From: Colletes latitarsis
Lineage: Eukaryota > Arthropoda > Insecta > Hymenoptera > Colletidae
Direction of reading: 5' to 3'
NCBI RefSeq assembly: GCF_051014445.1
Contig: NC_135140.1
Location: 15,741,501-15,805,500, forward strand
Length of the DNA: 64,000 nucleotides
The translations under genes and the position numbers were made by a program. Positions 36,974 to 50,052 of the stretch are shown one piece after another; position 1 is the stretch's first letter, and the number at the start of each line of letters is the position of its first letter. The notes below the pieces were generated by a model. That model worked only from the letters and a program-made list of their open reading frames with translations, was not told where the DNA came from and ran no database searches.

Positions 36974-39295
36974 TACTTTCAAAAAATGAAATAAAAAAAT
37001 TGATTTTTTTGTAGTCTCACACGAGACTCCCCGCTTAAGTTTAACGGAAACTTCGTGCCCGTTAAAATTCAACAACGAAACCGAGAAAAAGAAGGAATGG
37101 AACCTTTTACTCCCCTCTTCTTCGCGAGAGAGACGTAGCAGTAGGTTGTAGCATACCCAATAGTTGAGTCAGGTCAGTTTACTAGCCTTACATAAAAGAG
37201 GCTAAGTAGCGACGGAGGGAAAGAGGATAGGAAATGTTATAAGATATACACGGGACGAATGAAACGAACCTAAAGAGAACAGTGTGGGAAGAGAGGTAAA
37301 GAGGAGGGGGGCAACAAGGGGACGGGTGGGGGCACCTGTTACAACGTCCAGGCCGTTCTTTCGCTCTCCCTTTCCCTCTTTGTCGAGCACCCATCCACAT
37401 GCCACTTAGGCTGTTACATTGAAATTTCTACGGAACGATCTGGCATATACAGTATTTCCAACATGGACGATCAAACTTTAAAGAACGCGATCTGGCTTGT
37501 TAACTATAACGGGACAAGGGGAAGACGCGTTCTTACTGGCCTCCTCGGATAAATGTTACTAGACCAGTGGCAGGCTGTTCGAAAAAAAGGAAAGAAGTTA
37601 TTAAATATTTTTCTTATTTAAAAAGTTATTTAAATATTACGTGAATTTTAAGGTATAAAGTTAACACGTCTATGAATGTAAATGTAGTTGGCGTCAACGG
37701 ATATTTCTCATTAGGATGACTCCCGGAGTTTGCAACAATAGTCACCTTGAGGATGAGAAAAAGGTTTCACGGATAGAGGCACAGAACATTCCCTTCCGAG
37801 TCGTAGCCATCTTTTGTTTGCGACAGAGGTTTACAAAGACGCCTGGCAAGTTTGCAAGGGCTTAATACTGGAATGGGTATTCTTAGTAAACTGTTGAAAA
37901 TGGCTTTCTTCCCTAACGAAACACGTGTCGTGCATCCTCGGAACATTTTCAACTTTGAAAATATAATCTTGAACATTGTCAGCGACAGCGGCGTAAATAA
38001 AGCATTTTCAACGTCCCCGTGAACCCAACTACGAAAGAATTTAAGCGGGGAGGATGCACGGGCCATGTAATTGACCTCCTCCGTCAATCTCTAACAGGCC
38101 AGTTAAAAAGTATTGTTTATATTTGCCTGTGCATATTTGGCGATGTTACTTTTTAAATTTCACGTTACTTTATCGTCCAGCTTTATTTAATAAGAACAAC
38201 TATCGCACGAAAAGAATTCTATTTGTTAAAGTCGCAACGCGTCCTATAAATAGATCACTGGCACCTGGAAACATCTAATAATATCAAGACACTTTTGCAG
38301 CACACGGTGTAAAACAAACAACAGTGCCGTAAGCTTGTGCAAACATACTTTCAGTAAACATCCGATGTTGGGTTTTAAAACACCATTTCTATCTGCACCT
38401 CGCCATCGCCACACTTACGTATTTTGGGAATGTTTTAACGAAGACGTTTCGATAATGATAATGAAAATGGAGTAAATGTTCTTTTAATTCAGAATACATT
38501 ATTAATAAATAACGTTGATAAAAACATTGTGCATTTAACTTTATACGGGTTACGATTTTATACCTTGGAAATTGTGCCATGTTCAAATCATCTTTACGGT
38601 TAGTAAAATATTTCGAATGCCGTCTAAGTAGAACACTGGTACTTAGTGGATTGAATGAAGATTGCCCAAGAAAAAAAAAAAAAAAAAAATGGCTACGGTT
38701 CAAGCGGGAGGCGTTTCCGTGTCTACGACCGCGGGACCTTTTATCATCCCACAAGGTAACCAGAATACTCGTCCCCCACAAAAGTTTGGTCACTTATTTT
38801 CGAACCAGCCTGTAGAACGTCGCTTCTCTGCAGCTCGTGGACAATCGACGTAACCACTCTCTCGTGCCTTTTACCGCACTTGTACGGATCCCGGACGAAG
38901 TGTAACGATGCCGAGAGATCGATAATAACCGCCGCGGTTTGGTTCCACCCGAGCCTCGTACGAGACAGGGACACTTTTTCCCCTTTCCCGCCATGCCTCT
39001 GTCTCTCTCTTCGTCTGACCAGCTTTCGCCCATATCGTCTCTCCTTTTCACGGCGATTTCACGCTTTAATTACGCGACAAAAAATGATGGAAGACGAGCG
39101 ACGACGGAGGACAAAGCCTACAGAAACTTTACTGCTTTCTGCGTCCTTGTTTACAGCTGTCTTTTATTTTCACGCCCCTTTCCTTCGATCCCTCCCCTTC
39201 CGTTGGCGATTTCAAATTAACTTTTTCTTTTAATGCCTGTATCCGATCTATTCGACAGATCGATCGGGTGTTATTAAATATTTATTTTCGTTACG
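36974..39295. other. Intergenic, nothing recognised
   Basis: Contains a poly(A) run near 38671 and small open frames without family resemblance. Confidence 0.3.
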
Positions 39296-39805
39296 TATAC
39301 AGGGTGTTCTACCACCTCTGGGAAAAATTTTAATGGGAAATTCTGGAGGCCAAAATAAGACGAAAATCGAGAACATTAATTTGTTGACTGAGGCTTCGTT
39401 AAGAAGTTATTAAAAAATTAAATTTAAACAAATTTCAAATCATTCTGAAAAAATTATTTTTGGTTCCGGGGGTCCATTACAATCATTTTTGGTGAATAGA
39501 CATACCCTCGAAATCCTAACCAGTTTCGAGAAAAAAATTCAATAAGTGGATAAATTTTTCGACGAAATTAAAAATTTCAAATCGTTCTAAAAAAATTAGT
39601 TTTGGTTCCGGGGGTCAATTACAATTACTTTTGGTCAATAGACATACCCCCGAAATCCTAACCATTTTCGAGAAAAAAATTATTTACCGAAAATATACTG
39701 TGTGGCGGGAAATGTTTCTATAACTTCTTAACGAAGCCTCAATCAACAAATTAGTATTCTTGATTTTCGTCTTATTTTGGCCTCTATGTCACAACTCCCT
39801 GTATA
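39296..39805 (-). mobile_element. MITE family I, copy F (two modules, both ends)
   Basis: Flanked by TATACAGGGTGTTC on the left and ACTCCCTGTATA on the right. Both inverted arms are present, with two internal modules in reverse orientation relative to copy A. One of the best-preserved copies. Confidence 0.87.
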
Positions 39806-42366
39806 TCACATTTTAAAATATTAGTATAACTTGTCGAGTAAGTTCTATAAAGAATTGGCAATATTTAATATTCTTACGAAGAAACGCGAACAGACTTATT
39901 ACATAACCTAATATGTACTCGAAGAACGTTCGATATCAACCAATTTTTGATCGTACAAATTTAGTAATTAAAGATATAAAGCTACAGCAGACGTAATATT
40001 TTTATAAAAAAATATTTCTTTATACAAAAAATAAAAAGGAATCTGCTCGATAGTAATTTGTAACACGTTGCTCACGGATAGTTAACTTTTTAGAAACCGC
40101 GAAATGGTTATCTGCTGTAATATACTCGAGGCTATAAATATCAAAGAAATGTTAGATCGCGAAATAAGGTGTGCGTAGAATTTTTCGCAATATCGTCCCG
40201 TTATCAGTGCACGCGATAACATTTCTAAATAGGCGGTTACGTGTTACCCGAGGCACATCTGTATCCCATCGAAGGCTTATGCAAGTTGTATAACGAATTA
40301 ATTTCGCTCGGCGCATTACGTCCGGCAAAGGGAAAATATAATCGAACGAGTTCTGCGAACGCTCGAAGCGTGCTCTTACCTCGGTCGTCGAGTTTGCAGT
40401 GATTAATAGGTAGGTATGCTTGAAATACTTTCGCGACGGAGCCGCCATCGTTGTTACAGTTTTCAACGATAAAAAAGAATCAACACGACGCCGTATCTCT
40501 TTCGGCGCGAACGGGAGACTCGACAAACAATAACAGATCCCTGGCGACCTCGCCGGTCGGGCGCGGAACCATGAATCATCGATACATGACGAATCTTGCG
40601 AATCACGAAAACTCTGTCCAAGCGTCTCGCGACCAGCGATATTTGATTATTTGACCCGATTACGTTCGACTCGGCGGATAACAAGTCCCCGGGAAGACTG
40701 CGCGTCGACCAGGCGAAATTGAACACCGGATTAGCGTGTTTACATGAAACGCTCGTCGACGATAAACGCCGCACAGTGGGCCAGATTGAAAATTTAACGG
40801 CTCGAATTTTGTACAAAAATTGAAACGAACGTCCAAGGACTAAATATGGAAAACTGTCAGTAAACGTATTAACAACCACACGTTTTATTTAACCTAGTAC
40901 TTTGTATCACACTATTCGTACGCTGAGTATATCTAGATATTTGATCGATGCACAAAACGTCCGTATATAGAAGAGTTCGATAAGAAGCGTCGGGCCCTAT
41001 TTCGAAGCGATGAATCTCGGTGACATGCCGAAAGATGCTAAGTCGGCAACGAAGATATTCTTCCGAACCGCGAGAGGACCTAAAAAAAACTCGGCTGGTC
41101 AGTGACGGTGGTGCGGGACGACCTCCTTCGTCGAGTCGAACGACTTAACTTTCTCGAAGGATAACGCTTCTGCTAGTTTCCTTTCTCCGTGGACGGCCGC
41201 GGGAGATGAATTTACGCGGCGTCGACGAGGAAAACGTAAATATAAGCGACGACGCGCTCGCACGGGCCCAAGCCACGAGTGGGTTTCTAGTAAAAAGAAA
41301 CAGAAGTGTCGCGACGTGAATACAGGTCACAACATCGCTGAATAAGCAACCGAGCGTACACCGCTGCTCTCCGTGTTCAGCAAATTACGTAAGGCCAGAA
41401 CGGGAGCTCGTTTAAATACCGACACAATCAACGATGAATAAGTAAGTTACGTGCATGCGGCGCGCACACCGCCATAACGAAATAAGGAAAACGTGCACGA
41501 CGTTCGTTCCATATTCGCGTTAAATTCGGCGAAAGTTACGCAATCCGGCATTCCGCTTGGCGCCGACGTCCTTTAGGACTTATCGTTAATCTTCGAACAC
41601 AGTTTGCCACCATTTTTATCTAGACAACGAATAACGTTTTATCTAAATAAATTGTCGTCCATGTGTCTATCTAAATAGAAACTTATTATACAAACAAATA
41701 GAATAAGTCGATAACAAGGTCGATTGTGTTTATCTGGTCTGCATAGTTATATACGTGTTTCTTTATTATCTAAGAAAAAATTGCAAACTATACTCCATGT
41801 TGCGCTATTTTTAAAATCTCATTTAAAAATGATGTCCCGCTTGGATGCAAGCTTGTCATCGATAGACAATTGAATTTATTACTCTACGAAGTTCCTCGGT
41901 ATCTCACCGAGTTTCGATAACTGTGTCTTTAATTCTTTGCTTAAGCTCTTCGTACGAAGTCGCTCCCGTCGAGTAAACTTTTTTGTTTTAAAGTTCCAGA
42001 AACGTAAAAATCGAATGGTGTAATATCGCTTTTAACTCTAAAACAAAGCGTTTATTCGCAAACTTTATATAACGTTTCTTTCTCATTCTGACCTCTAAGT
42101 TAAGTCCAGTTTGGTGGAAATATCACGAAACATTCTGTGTAGTAATACGCTTTACCTTTGACTTTATAGTTTCTACGTATGTTGTTATTCGATTGATTAA
42201 TTTGTATATGATTCCTACTAGTCTAAATGTATAGCGAAGTACACCTGAACCAAAGGTCGAAATGTTTATTATTATAAATAATAACTCTTGCATGTATCAT
42301 TTGCATACTTGTTTCGAACATTTTTGCAGTTTTATCTAAATGATTCGAATCGTGGCTCGTAGTTGA
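39806..42366. other. Intergenic, no supported gene
   Basis: A more CpG-rich stretch at 40.2-41.6 kb holds overlapping open frames on both strands. On the minus strand ACGATGGCGGCTCC near 40440-40453 resembles a YY1-type promoter motif. No protein was recognised. Confidence 0.3.
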
Positions 42367-42368
42367 AA

Positions 42369-43040
42369 TAGGTGTTTGGCCAATCCCGGGAAAAATTTTA
42401 ATGGGAGATTCTAGAGGTCAAAATAAGACGAAAATCAAGAATACTAATTTGTTGATGGGGGCTTCGTTAAAAAGTTATTAACGTTTAAAGTTCCAGCTCG
42501 TTCTGATTTTTTTTCTAGGAAATGGGTAGGATTTCGGGGGCAGGTCTGTTCACCAAAAATTATTGTAATTGACCCCTGTAACTAAATATAATTTTTTTAG
42601 CATGATTTGAAATTTTTTAATTTCGCCGAAAAATTTCAGTACCTATTCCAATTTTTTTCTCGAAAGTGGGTAGGATTTCAGGGGTATGTGTATTGACCAA
42701 AAATGATTGTAATTGAGTCCCGAAACGGAAAATAATTTTTCCAAAACGATTTGAAATTTTTTAATTTCGTCTAAAAATTTCAGTACCTACTCGAATTTTT
42801 TTCTCGAAAGTGGGTAGGATTTCGAGAGTATATCTAATAATCAAAAATGACTGTAATTGACCCCCGCAACCAACAATAATTTTTCCAGAAAGATTTGAAA
42901 TTGTTCAATATAATTTTTTAATAACTTTTTAATGAAGCCTCAGTCAAGAAATTGATATTCTTGGTGTTCGTCTTATTTTGGCCTCCAGAATCTCCCATTA
43001 AAATTTTTCCCAGGGCTGGCATGTAAGAACAACCTGTATA
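42369..43040 (+). mobile_element. MITE family I, copy G (three modules)
   Basis: The longest copy. It has a left arm from GGTGTTTGGCCAATCCCGGG, three tandem internal modules (three GTAGGATTTC and three GATTTGAAATT blocks), then a right arm ending AACCTGTATA. Confidence 0.87.
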
Positions 43041-46000
43041 TCGGACGACATTGAAACGTTTTGGAAAAGCTTATAGTCATCGGACGCGCGGTATAGCGTC
43101 TCCAATATTGTGCAGTCATTCGAACCCTGCGTTTCAGATTAGTAGGTCGTTAACATGCTTTATCGCGTCGAACGGAAGCTTGTTAACCAAGTCCGGCAAG
43201 AACGTCGAACTCGTGGAAAAACTAAGCACACACACACACGCGCCCGTTAAAGTATTGCCACGCTTGTCAACGTTACCTCAGAAATGCTAAAGAGTGATTA
43301 TTTAAATTCTTAACATTTATCCGCGCCTACTTTACAAAATCGACCTTACCGTCGCGTTATATATTTATCAAACGTATCTTTCTCGATCTTTCGATACCTA
43401 TTTTATCGTATCAATTAATCTACACGAAACAACAAGTAAAATTAAATAAAATTCCTGTAACCCTATTTATTGTTCACCCGAAAAAAATAAACCAGTAAAA
43501 CACTATTTTAATCCGACTTTTAATTATCAACGCATTGACTACCACTGACCCTGATATTTGATAATGGTGTACCCATTATTTTACAGCATTCCTAATTAAA
43601 GTAGCGTCATTTATGATTTTATAATTAATTGGAACGATCCATCGATATGGCAACGCGTTGTAAATTTATTATTAAAAGAACAAATACTGTAATAAAAGAT
43701 TCTTTGAAAGAACAAAAGAGGCTACGGGTGCTTGGGAGGATTCATCAACACCATAAGAGCGAAACACGTGTTATATCGAATTAAAGGATGCGGGCTATTC
43801 GAAGACGCGTAAAACAGTGGCTCGCAGATAAATACCTGGAGGTTCACGAGTTGCACATAGAAATTTTAAATATTTACATTGCGTAGATTTAACGAATATT
43901 TAACAATGTTATTCTGGGGAATATTGCATAGGAAGGGTCCATAAGTTCGATTAAACTGCCCAAAAATGGGTCGTGAAAAACAGAAAGATTACGAACCACT
44001 GGTATAAAAAATTCACTCGACGTTACGGGGACACTTGGGAGGTTGGAAAAGTTGGGAACCAGCACGCGTTCGCTGTGTCACCCGTAATCACGAACGACGA
44101 TAGTTTTCAAAGAAGTATATCCGAATTCGCGGAAGATGTTAATTCGTAGCACGAACGTAGCGTGATAATTTGCGAAGACGTGCGAGATGCGTGCTTAAAT
44201 TATATCGCGGCTTCAGAAAATTTCCCGACGATTGGGCGAAAAGTTAGCGTACGTCGGTTGACGTACAGTGAAATAAATAAATACGCGGAGAAAGATGGAT
44301 CGTCGACAGAAGAAGAGCCGGATACAAATGAATGATATTCTAGAAGCGTCTATCCAAATGGCGGTCAGCCACACGACACGTACACTTAGCAGAATAAACG
44401 ATTTATATCGGAAACTATACTGTATCGGGGCCACTTTGCTCTACCAACGTATCCCTCGAACAGTAAATCAAATACTTTCGGTAAGGTAATTTATTAAAAT
44501 GTAAGAGGAGTCACGCGATCTCGATCCGACGTCGGGACGCGCGCGAGCGTATACACCGGCGGTGGGTTAATTGAAAATTCTGCGAGCGATTCTTCCTGTG
44601 TAAATAAAACAAAAATTTCGAAGCACGGCGCAAAGTGCTGCCATCTAACAATATTTCATAACAATTTTCATACTCGAACGATAATATGTCAGAAAATCCG
44701 TCCCACGCTCGCACGTGCGCTTGCTAACAAAACGTGAACGAGAGACGGTGGTATTTGTTGCACAGCTAGTTTACTTAATGGAAATAGTTGGTTCTGAATA
44801 AACTCGTGCTATTATAGTCACCGCAGATAACTAAACAGATAAGCCACTTAATTACCAGTCGTGATGCTACGACATTAACATATTGTAATGAACTTGCAAA
44901 TTATACGGATGACTGTTTTTTTTACATCCGTCGATCCGCACTGGGAAAACACGCCGAGAGAAATGCGAGGAGCGCGTGCATGCGACCATTTCCAACGGAA
45001 AGGCCGAAGACGTTGGCGAAGGTCAACGTCAAGATACGATTTCACAGTTCATTGGAAAGGAGAGCACTCGAGCGCTCGACGGAGATCGGTGTTCCGTGAA
45101 GTACAGACGAAAATTCAGTAGAACTTTCCGATGGTTGGAAAGTGGTTAGGGGTAAGAGAGGATACGATAATCGGGCCAGTGGTGAGGCGAGCGAAGGGCC
45201 GAATAAAAAGAAAGGCGCGTGGCTCGGTGCTGGCGCGGCGTCTCCCGCCATATCACACTAGTTTAGCATACTCGCACACCGAGTGTCATACACACGCACA
45301 CGTAAAGACCGTGGAACGGTTAAACGAAGAACTACGTATGCACCGTACGCTGGTACGCGCACGGACGGAAGATAGAAACGCATACGAATACACACGTACG
45401 AACCCGCGGAATTTTCTCCGGTGCGTGTGTGCACGCATGCACCGTGCACACCAGGGGCCGCGCGAGCGACGCACACGGCGTACACTGGGTTCTTCGGCGG
45501 CGCGATCTACGCGAGAAAAACGAGCCACGGCGAGGGCCACTCCACTAACCTGTCGGAGGCGATTCCCCTTATATTCCTCGGGCCACAGTACTCCTGAGTA
45601 CTCGTGTATTTTCACCGGCTACACTGCGATCACCAAACTATATTCACTCTCTCACACGGCGTTCTTACGATGTGTCTCTTACGGGAGTATACGCGCGGCG
45701 CCTCGACTCTATATTCCGATTCACACGGCTGGGCTCTCCCGGCGTCCACGGGTGACTTCGAGTCTCCCGTGGAACGATACTCGCTCGGATACGGGCACTG
45801 GGGTCACGCGCGCCCGCCCGACGCCCCAGTTATTCGCGAAAATCCCTCGATTCGACGAAAAAATTGGTCGACAATGCGCGGAACTACGCTCGCGACTGTC
45901 TCCCTCGCTGGAGGAAAATGGCGGCCCCCGGCCATCCGAGTGACTCGCGCGCGCCACCGATACTCTCCGTCACCGGCCGAACGTACCCGAGGATAACCGA

Positions 46001-47895
46001 TTCTTTCCGATTACGACGCTGCCGAACGGTTAAATATCGGATGAATTCTTACAAGACTTTTCAAAATTACCACGCGGAAACGTCTTATTTTCTTCTCCTT
46101 CGATACAATGCTGCTTGTAATTTCCAATGATAAAATGGAAAATTTACTTTGAAATATTATAAACACGATGAATTTCTTTACCAGACTATTCTTCAACCCT
46201 AATGCCGTATCTTTGTAGTGCTTACGTATAGTAACGATGTTCATCTTGTTTTCTTTTCTTTAGACACGTGTTGTTGACAGTACTTTGGAAAATTTTCTTG
46301 AAATTTACACTTAAACTTACTCGAATTAGATATCTTTTCAATCTTATACTTGTATAGTATGTTCTATGAAACGATGAAGTTAGATGTAAACAGAACTTGT
46401 CACGTGACCGAATTCTCATTGGTCCGTTATGTCGACACGATGCTATCGCCAGAATCTATCGTACGGTGGATCGAAAATCGAAAAGACACCATAAACGATG
46501 GAAAAACTAATAACAGAGATTTTTTATTTAAAAAATCGTTTTAAAATTGTTTTAACCAGAACTTTGTATCAGATACATTATAGACTTATAAATCAAAACT
46601 AACTGAAGACTACTCTGAAGAATTGAACGACAATTCTTTTGAACAATAGTTTTCAAAAATTCTGTCAAAACTTGAAAACCACTCCGTATTTGTAATGGAC
46701 AATACATCTTATTACTGTAAAACAATGATAACGTACCGAATTTACTTCGTCGAAAATTAATTAAAAGCTGAATTGCTTGCAATTGTTCATTACATTAAAA
46801 ATATGTAGAAAGTTTTGTTGGCAAATATCTACTTCGACGGAAATTGAATAGAAGCTAAATTAAACGTAATTATTAACAATGTTACAAATATGTATAAAGT
46901 ACATATCGTTAATGAAATGACAAGAATTTATAATAAAATTATGCTTTGACCACTACTGTATATTGTAAATTAAACCCAATTAAACAAATCTGATTATACA
47001 TTACAAATTATGTAGTCTCCATTCTCAGAGGTAGTAACTTCAATAACTGCAAACAAGAGAAGTAATTAATAAGTAAAAGAAAAGATTAGGACAAAGATTT
47101 GAGAACTTAAGACTTGATGACAATGATTCGTGCCGCACGAGGGCTACCAATCTAGTTACCTTTATCTCTTTCATGATTCACTAGATGGCGTTATTATTAC
47201 ATATTGTGACGTAATTCACTAGATATACAATGTGCTGACAATCAAATCATTTTGAGTTCAATTTGATCACTGAATTCGAAAAAAATCAATGTCGCTTACA
47301 AGTTATAGTCTTAATTAAAGAGAGATTTATCTACAACAAAAATTGTTAAAATGAGCACATAATGTAACAAAAAAAAATATCAGAATGTGTACTTAAAATT
47401 GTAAGATAGATCTTTTGTTGCTTATAATGTTGCAAGGTTTATTTGGTATCTTAAAATCGTAATTACAAAATCAACTCTTGGAATAATAATTCCTTCAAAC
47501 AATGTTTGTACTAGACATTAATTTTACGACAGATAATCGATTCTTTAGTTGGTAACGAATAGTTAGATCTTATGATTCACTTTAAGATCATCCCTTATTT
47601 CTTTCATTAATGGAGCCATCTGGATTTATATTATAACACTAACGTTTTCATCATGCGTAAACAAACTGCTGACTAACTTTGTTAAAAGAGAATAAGAATT
47701 TTAACGACTGTTTAAAACAGTCGTGTGTCAAAATTGTCCTACTCGCTATCATTGTATACTTGCATGCGATATTTTAACGAAAGGAGATGGACGACTATGA
47801 TACGTGACTGCAAAGTATATTAGTTACGATACATTAGACGTAATTTTTTTCGGATTTTTAAATACGTCTTTACGCATACTTCGAAGATAACCAAT
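43041..47895. other. Region upstream of MAEA with CpG-rich island
   Basis: AT-rich except for a CpG-rich island at about 44.5-46.0 kb, where a 270-codon plus-strand frame (45131-45943) is rich in Arg/Thr and overlaps other frames on both strands. The island includes GGAAAATGGCGGCCCC at about 45912-45927. It looks like a promoter island, and the frame is most likely noncoding. 46.0-47.9 kb is AT-rich with no feature seen. Confidence 0.35.
44900..46000. promoter_or_regulatory. CpG-rich promoter-like island
   Basis: About 1.1 kb of CpG-dense DNA with ACACGCACACG repeats and a YY1-like AAAATGGCGGC motif at about 45914. It could be an upstream promoter of CtBP (leftward) or of MAEA (rightward, 1.9 kb away). 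The assignment is inference. Confidence 0.3.
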
Positions 47896-49880
47896 ATGTC
47901 AGATGTTAAAAGTCTTGAGCATCCAACATTAAAGGTACCGAATACTTCTTAAATTCTGTTTTACATTTCTTACAACTGAATTATTTAAAATTATTTATTA
48001 GTAGTCGAAGACGCGTTATTATCTATGATACGTACAATGATTACATATGAATATCGTTTTTTTTTTTAATTTTTATTCCTAAGTTTATAAATATTTTATT
48101 GTAATTTAAACGTAAAGAAAAGGAATAAATTAACACGATATTTTTAGGTTCCTTATGAACTCCTCAATAAAAAATTTCGTTCTGCACAAAAAACCTTAGA
48201 TAGGGAAGTCTCGCATGTACAAGCAGCAGCTAATGAATTGTTAAAGGGTGATGGAGCAGGTGTTCCTGCTGGAGAAATAAGCAGACTACTGGGAGGAGTT
48301 GTAGCTAGGCTTCAGGTTCTGAAGAGAAAGGCAGAGGAGTCTATAGCAGAGGAATTACAAGCAGGAATGGTCTGTAAAAGACGATTAGACCATTTAAAGG
48401 AACATGCTAATACTGCACCAAGTGTTGTAAATCAATGGCGGCGACAGAGACTCGATAGAATGTTGGTAGAATACTTCCTTCGTAAAGGCTATTACAAAAC
48501 AGCCACTAAGTTGGCAGACAGTAGCGAGCTTAGGGATTTAACAAACATAGGTGTGTTAATTGTTAATATGGTTTAATGGCTGAAAATACGAATATAATTC
48601 TATATCTTCTTCCATATTTTTAGACGTTTTTATGGTATCCAGAGAGGTCGAAAAGTCTTTAGCAAATCATGAGACTGCAAGATGCGTTGGGTGGTGCCAT
48701 GATAATCGATCTAAATTAAGGAAATTAGGAAGTACTATGGAATTTAATTTGAGAGTACAGGAGTTTATAGAATTAGTGAGAGCCGATAGAAGACTCGATG
48801 CCGTTAAGCACGCCCGAAAATGTTTTGCTAATTATGACGATTATCAGTTGCAAGAAATTCAGTGTTGCATGGGACAGTTAGCTTTCCCAGCTAATACATC
48901 TCTCAGCCCATATAAAGATTTATTAGACGAGAAAAGGTAAATATACTTTATATTTAATTATAAGGAATAAAAATAACGAATACAGCGATACCTTAGAAAC
49001 TGACTAGTTACTATCCCCACCAATTCTTGGAATTGGCTTCCCACGTATCCCAGCGGCCGCGTATGTTTATGTCTTTAAACTTGCGAGATATCGATGTACC
49101 GTGTTACGCATCTCTATCTCGCGCTCTCTAAAAAACAGAAACAGCTGGGATTTTCTTGGAAGATCTACCTCCTTCCAAACTCTGTTCAGATTCGGTCTCG
49201 AACGTCGACCAATATCCAAGGCGTTACTGTAATACTGTATCTAAGTATATTTTTATTCTTGGGTTGCGAATAAAATTTTATACGGGACTCGCAAAATAAA
49301 CGCTACGAATAACGAATAACTAATATTCTGATAAATTATTCGAATAAAAATCTTCTACCTAGATTGACAGTATTACATTGTTTATAGGTGGGATAGATTA
49401 ATAGAACAGTTCAGACATGAAAATTATAGACTTTTCCAATTGGCAAGTCAGAGTGTCTTTACTGTGGCCCTACAAGCAGGTCTGTCAGCATTAAAAACAC
49501 CTCAGTGTTACAGTGCAAATAAAGAAGGCAGAAATCCAAACTGTCCCGTATGTAACGAAGCACTTAACGAATTAGCTTCTCCGCTGCCTTTTGCTCATTG
49601 TTCGCAGTCCAGGCTCGTTTGTAGTATTAGCGGTAAACCATTAAACGAGTATAATCAACCAATGATGATGCCAAACGGATACGTGTATGGGGAGCAAGTA
49701 AATTAAACCATTCGTTTTTCATAGAATACCCTTATTAAATTATACTTCTTTAAATTAACTTGTTACATTTTATTCCAGGCATTGGAAAAAATGGCTCAAG
49801 AAAATAATGGTACTGTGATTTGTCCAAAAACCAAAGAAGTGTTTCCATATAAAAAAATAGAGAAAGTTTATGTCATGTAA
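47896..49880 (+). CDS. MAEA: MAEA, E3 ubiquitin ligase subunit of the CTLH/GID complex
   Basis: Coding exons 47896-47934, 48148-48550, 48624-48936, 49388-49697 and 49779-49880 (388 aa; the human protein is about 396). The order is: a coiled-coil-like N-terminus; a LisH motif at residues about 112-144 (RLDRMLVEYFLRKGYY); CTLH and CRA regions at about 150-250 (ARCVGWCHDN, ANYDDYQLQEIQ); and a degenerate Gid-type RING from about 304 (CPVCNEAL, FAHCSQSRLVC, then GYVYGE). The C-terminus FPYKKIEKVYVM matches the family end. MAEA (yeast Gid9) pairs with RMND5 to form the catalytic RING dimer. Start MSDVKSLEHPTLKVPYE fits the family start (short exon then VPYE). The introns are short (73-451 nt). It is transcribed away from CtBP and towards ENT. 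Confidence 0.97.
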
Positions 49881-50046
49881 AATTTTCCGATTTAACTACA
49901 ACTTGTACTATGTACAGTGCATCCTTATTTTATTCTAACTCTAAATATTTACTGTTTAATACTGTGTACCAATATTAACAAAGGGAATAACATCTATTTT
50001 TAAGGAAATATTGTTTTTGTAAATTTTATTTGTGATTACCTACTAG

Positions 50047-50052
50047 AATAAA
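50047..50052 (+). terminator. Probable MAEA poly(A) signal
   Basis: AATAAA 167 bp after the MAEA stop codon in AT-rich 3' sequence. Confidence 0.45.

Noticed and set aside
43101..43140. Reverse-strand GGTTCGAAT resembling a tRNA B box
   Set aside because: No A box or acceptor stem could be paired with it.
45131..45943. 270-codon open frame on the plus strand
   Set aside because: It lies in a CpG-rich island, overlaps long frames in other frames and on the other strand, is Arg/Thr/Ser-rich without a recognisable domain, and lacks splice or family support. GC-rich DNA lacks stop codons by chance.
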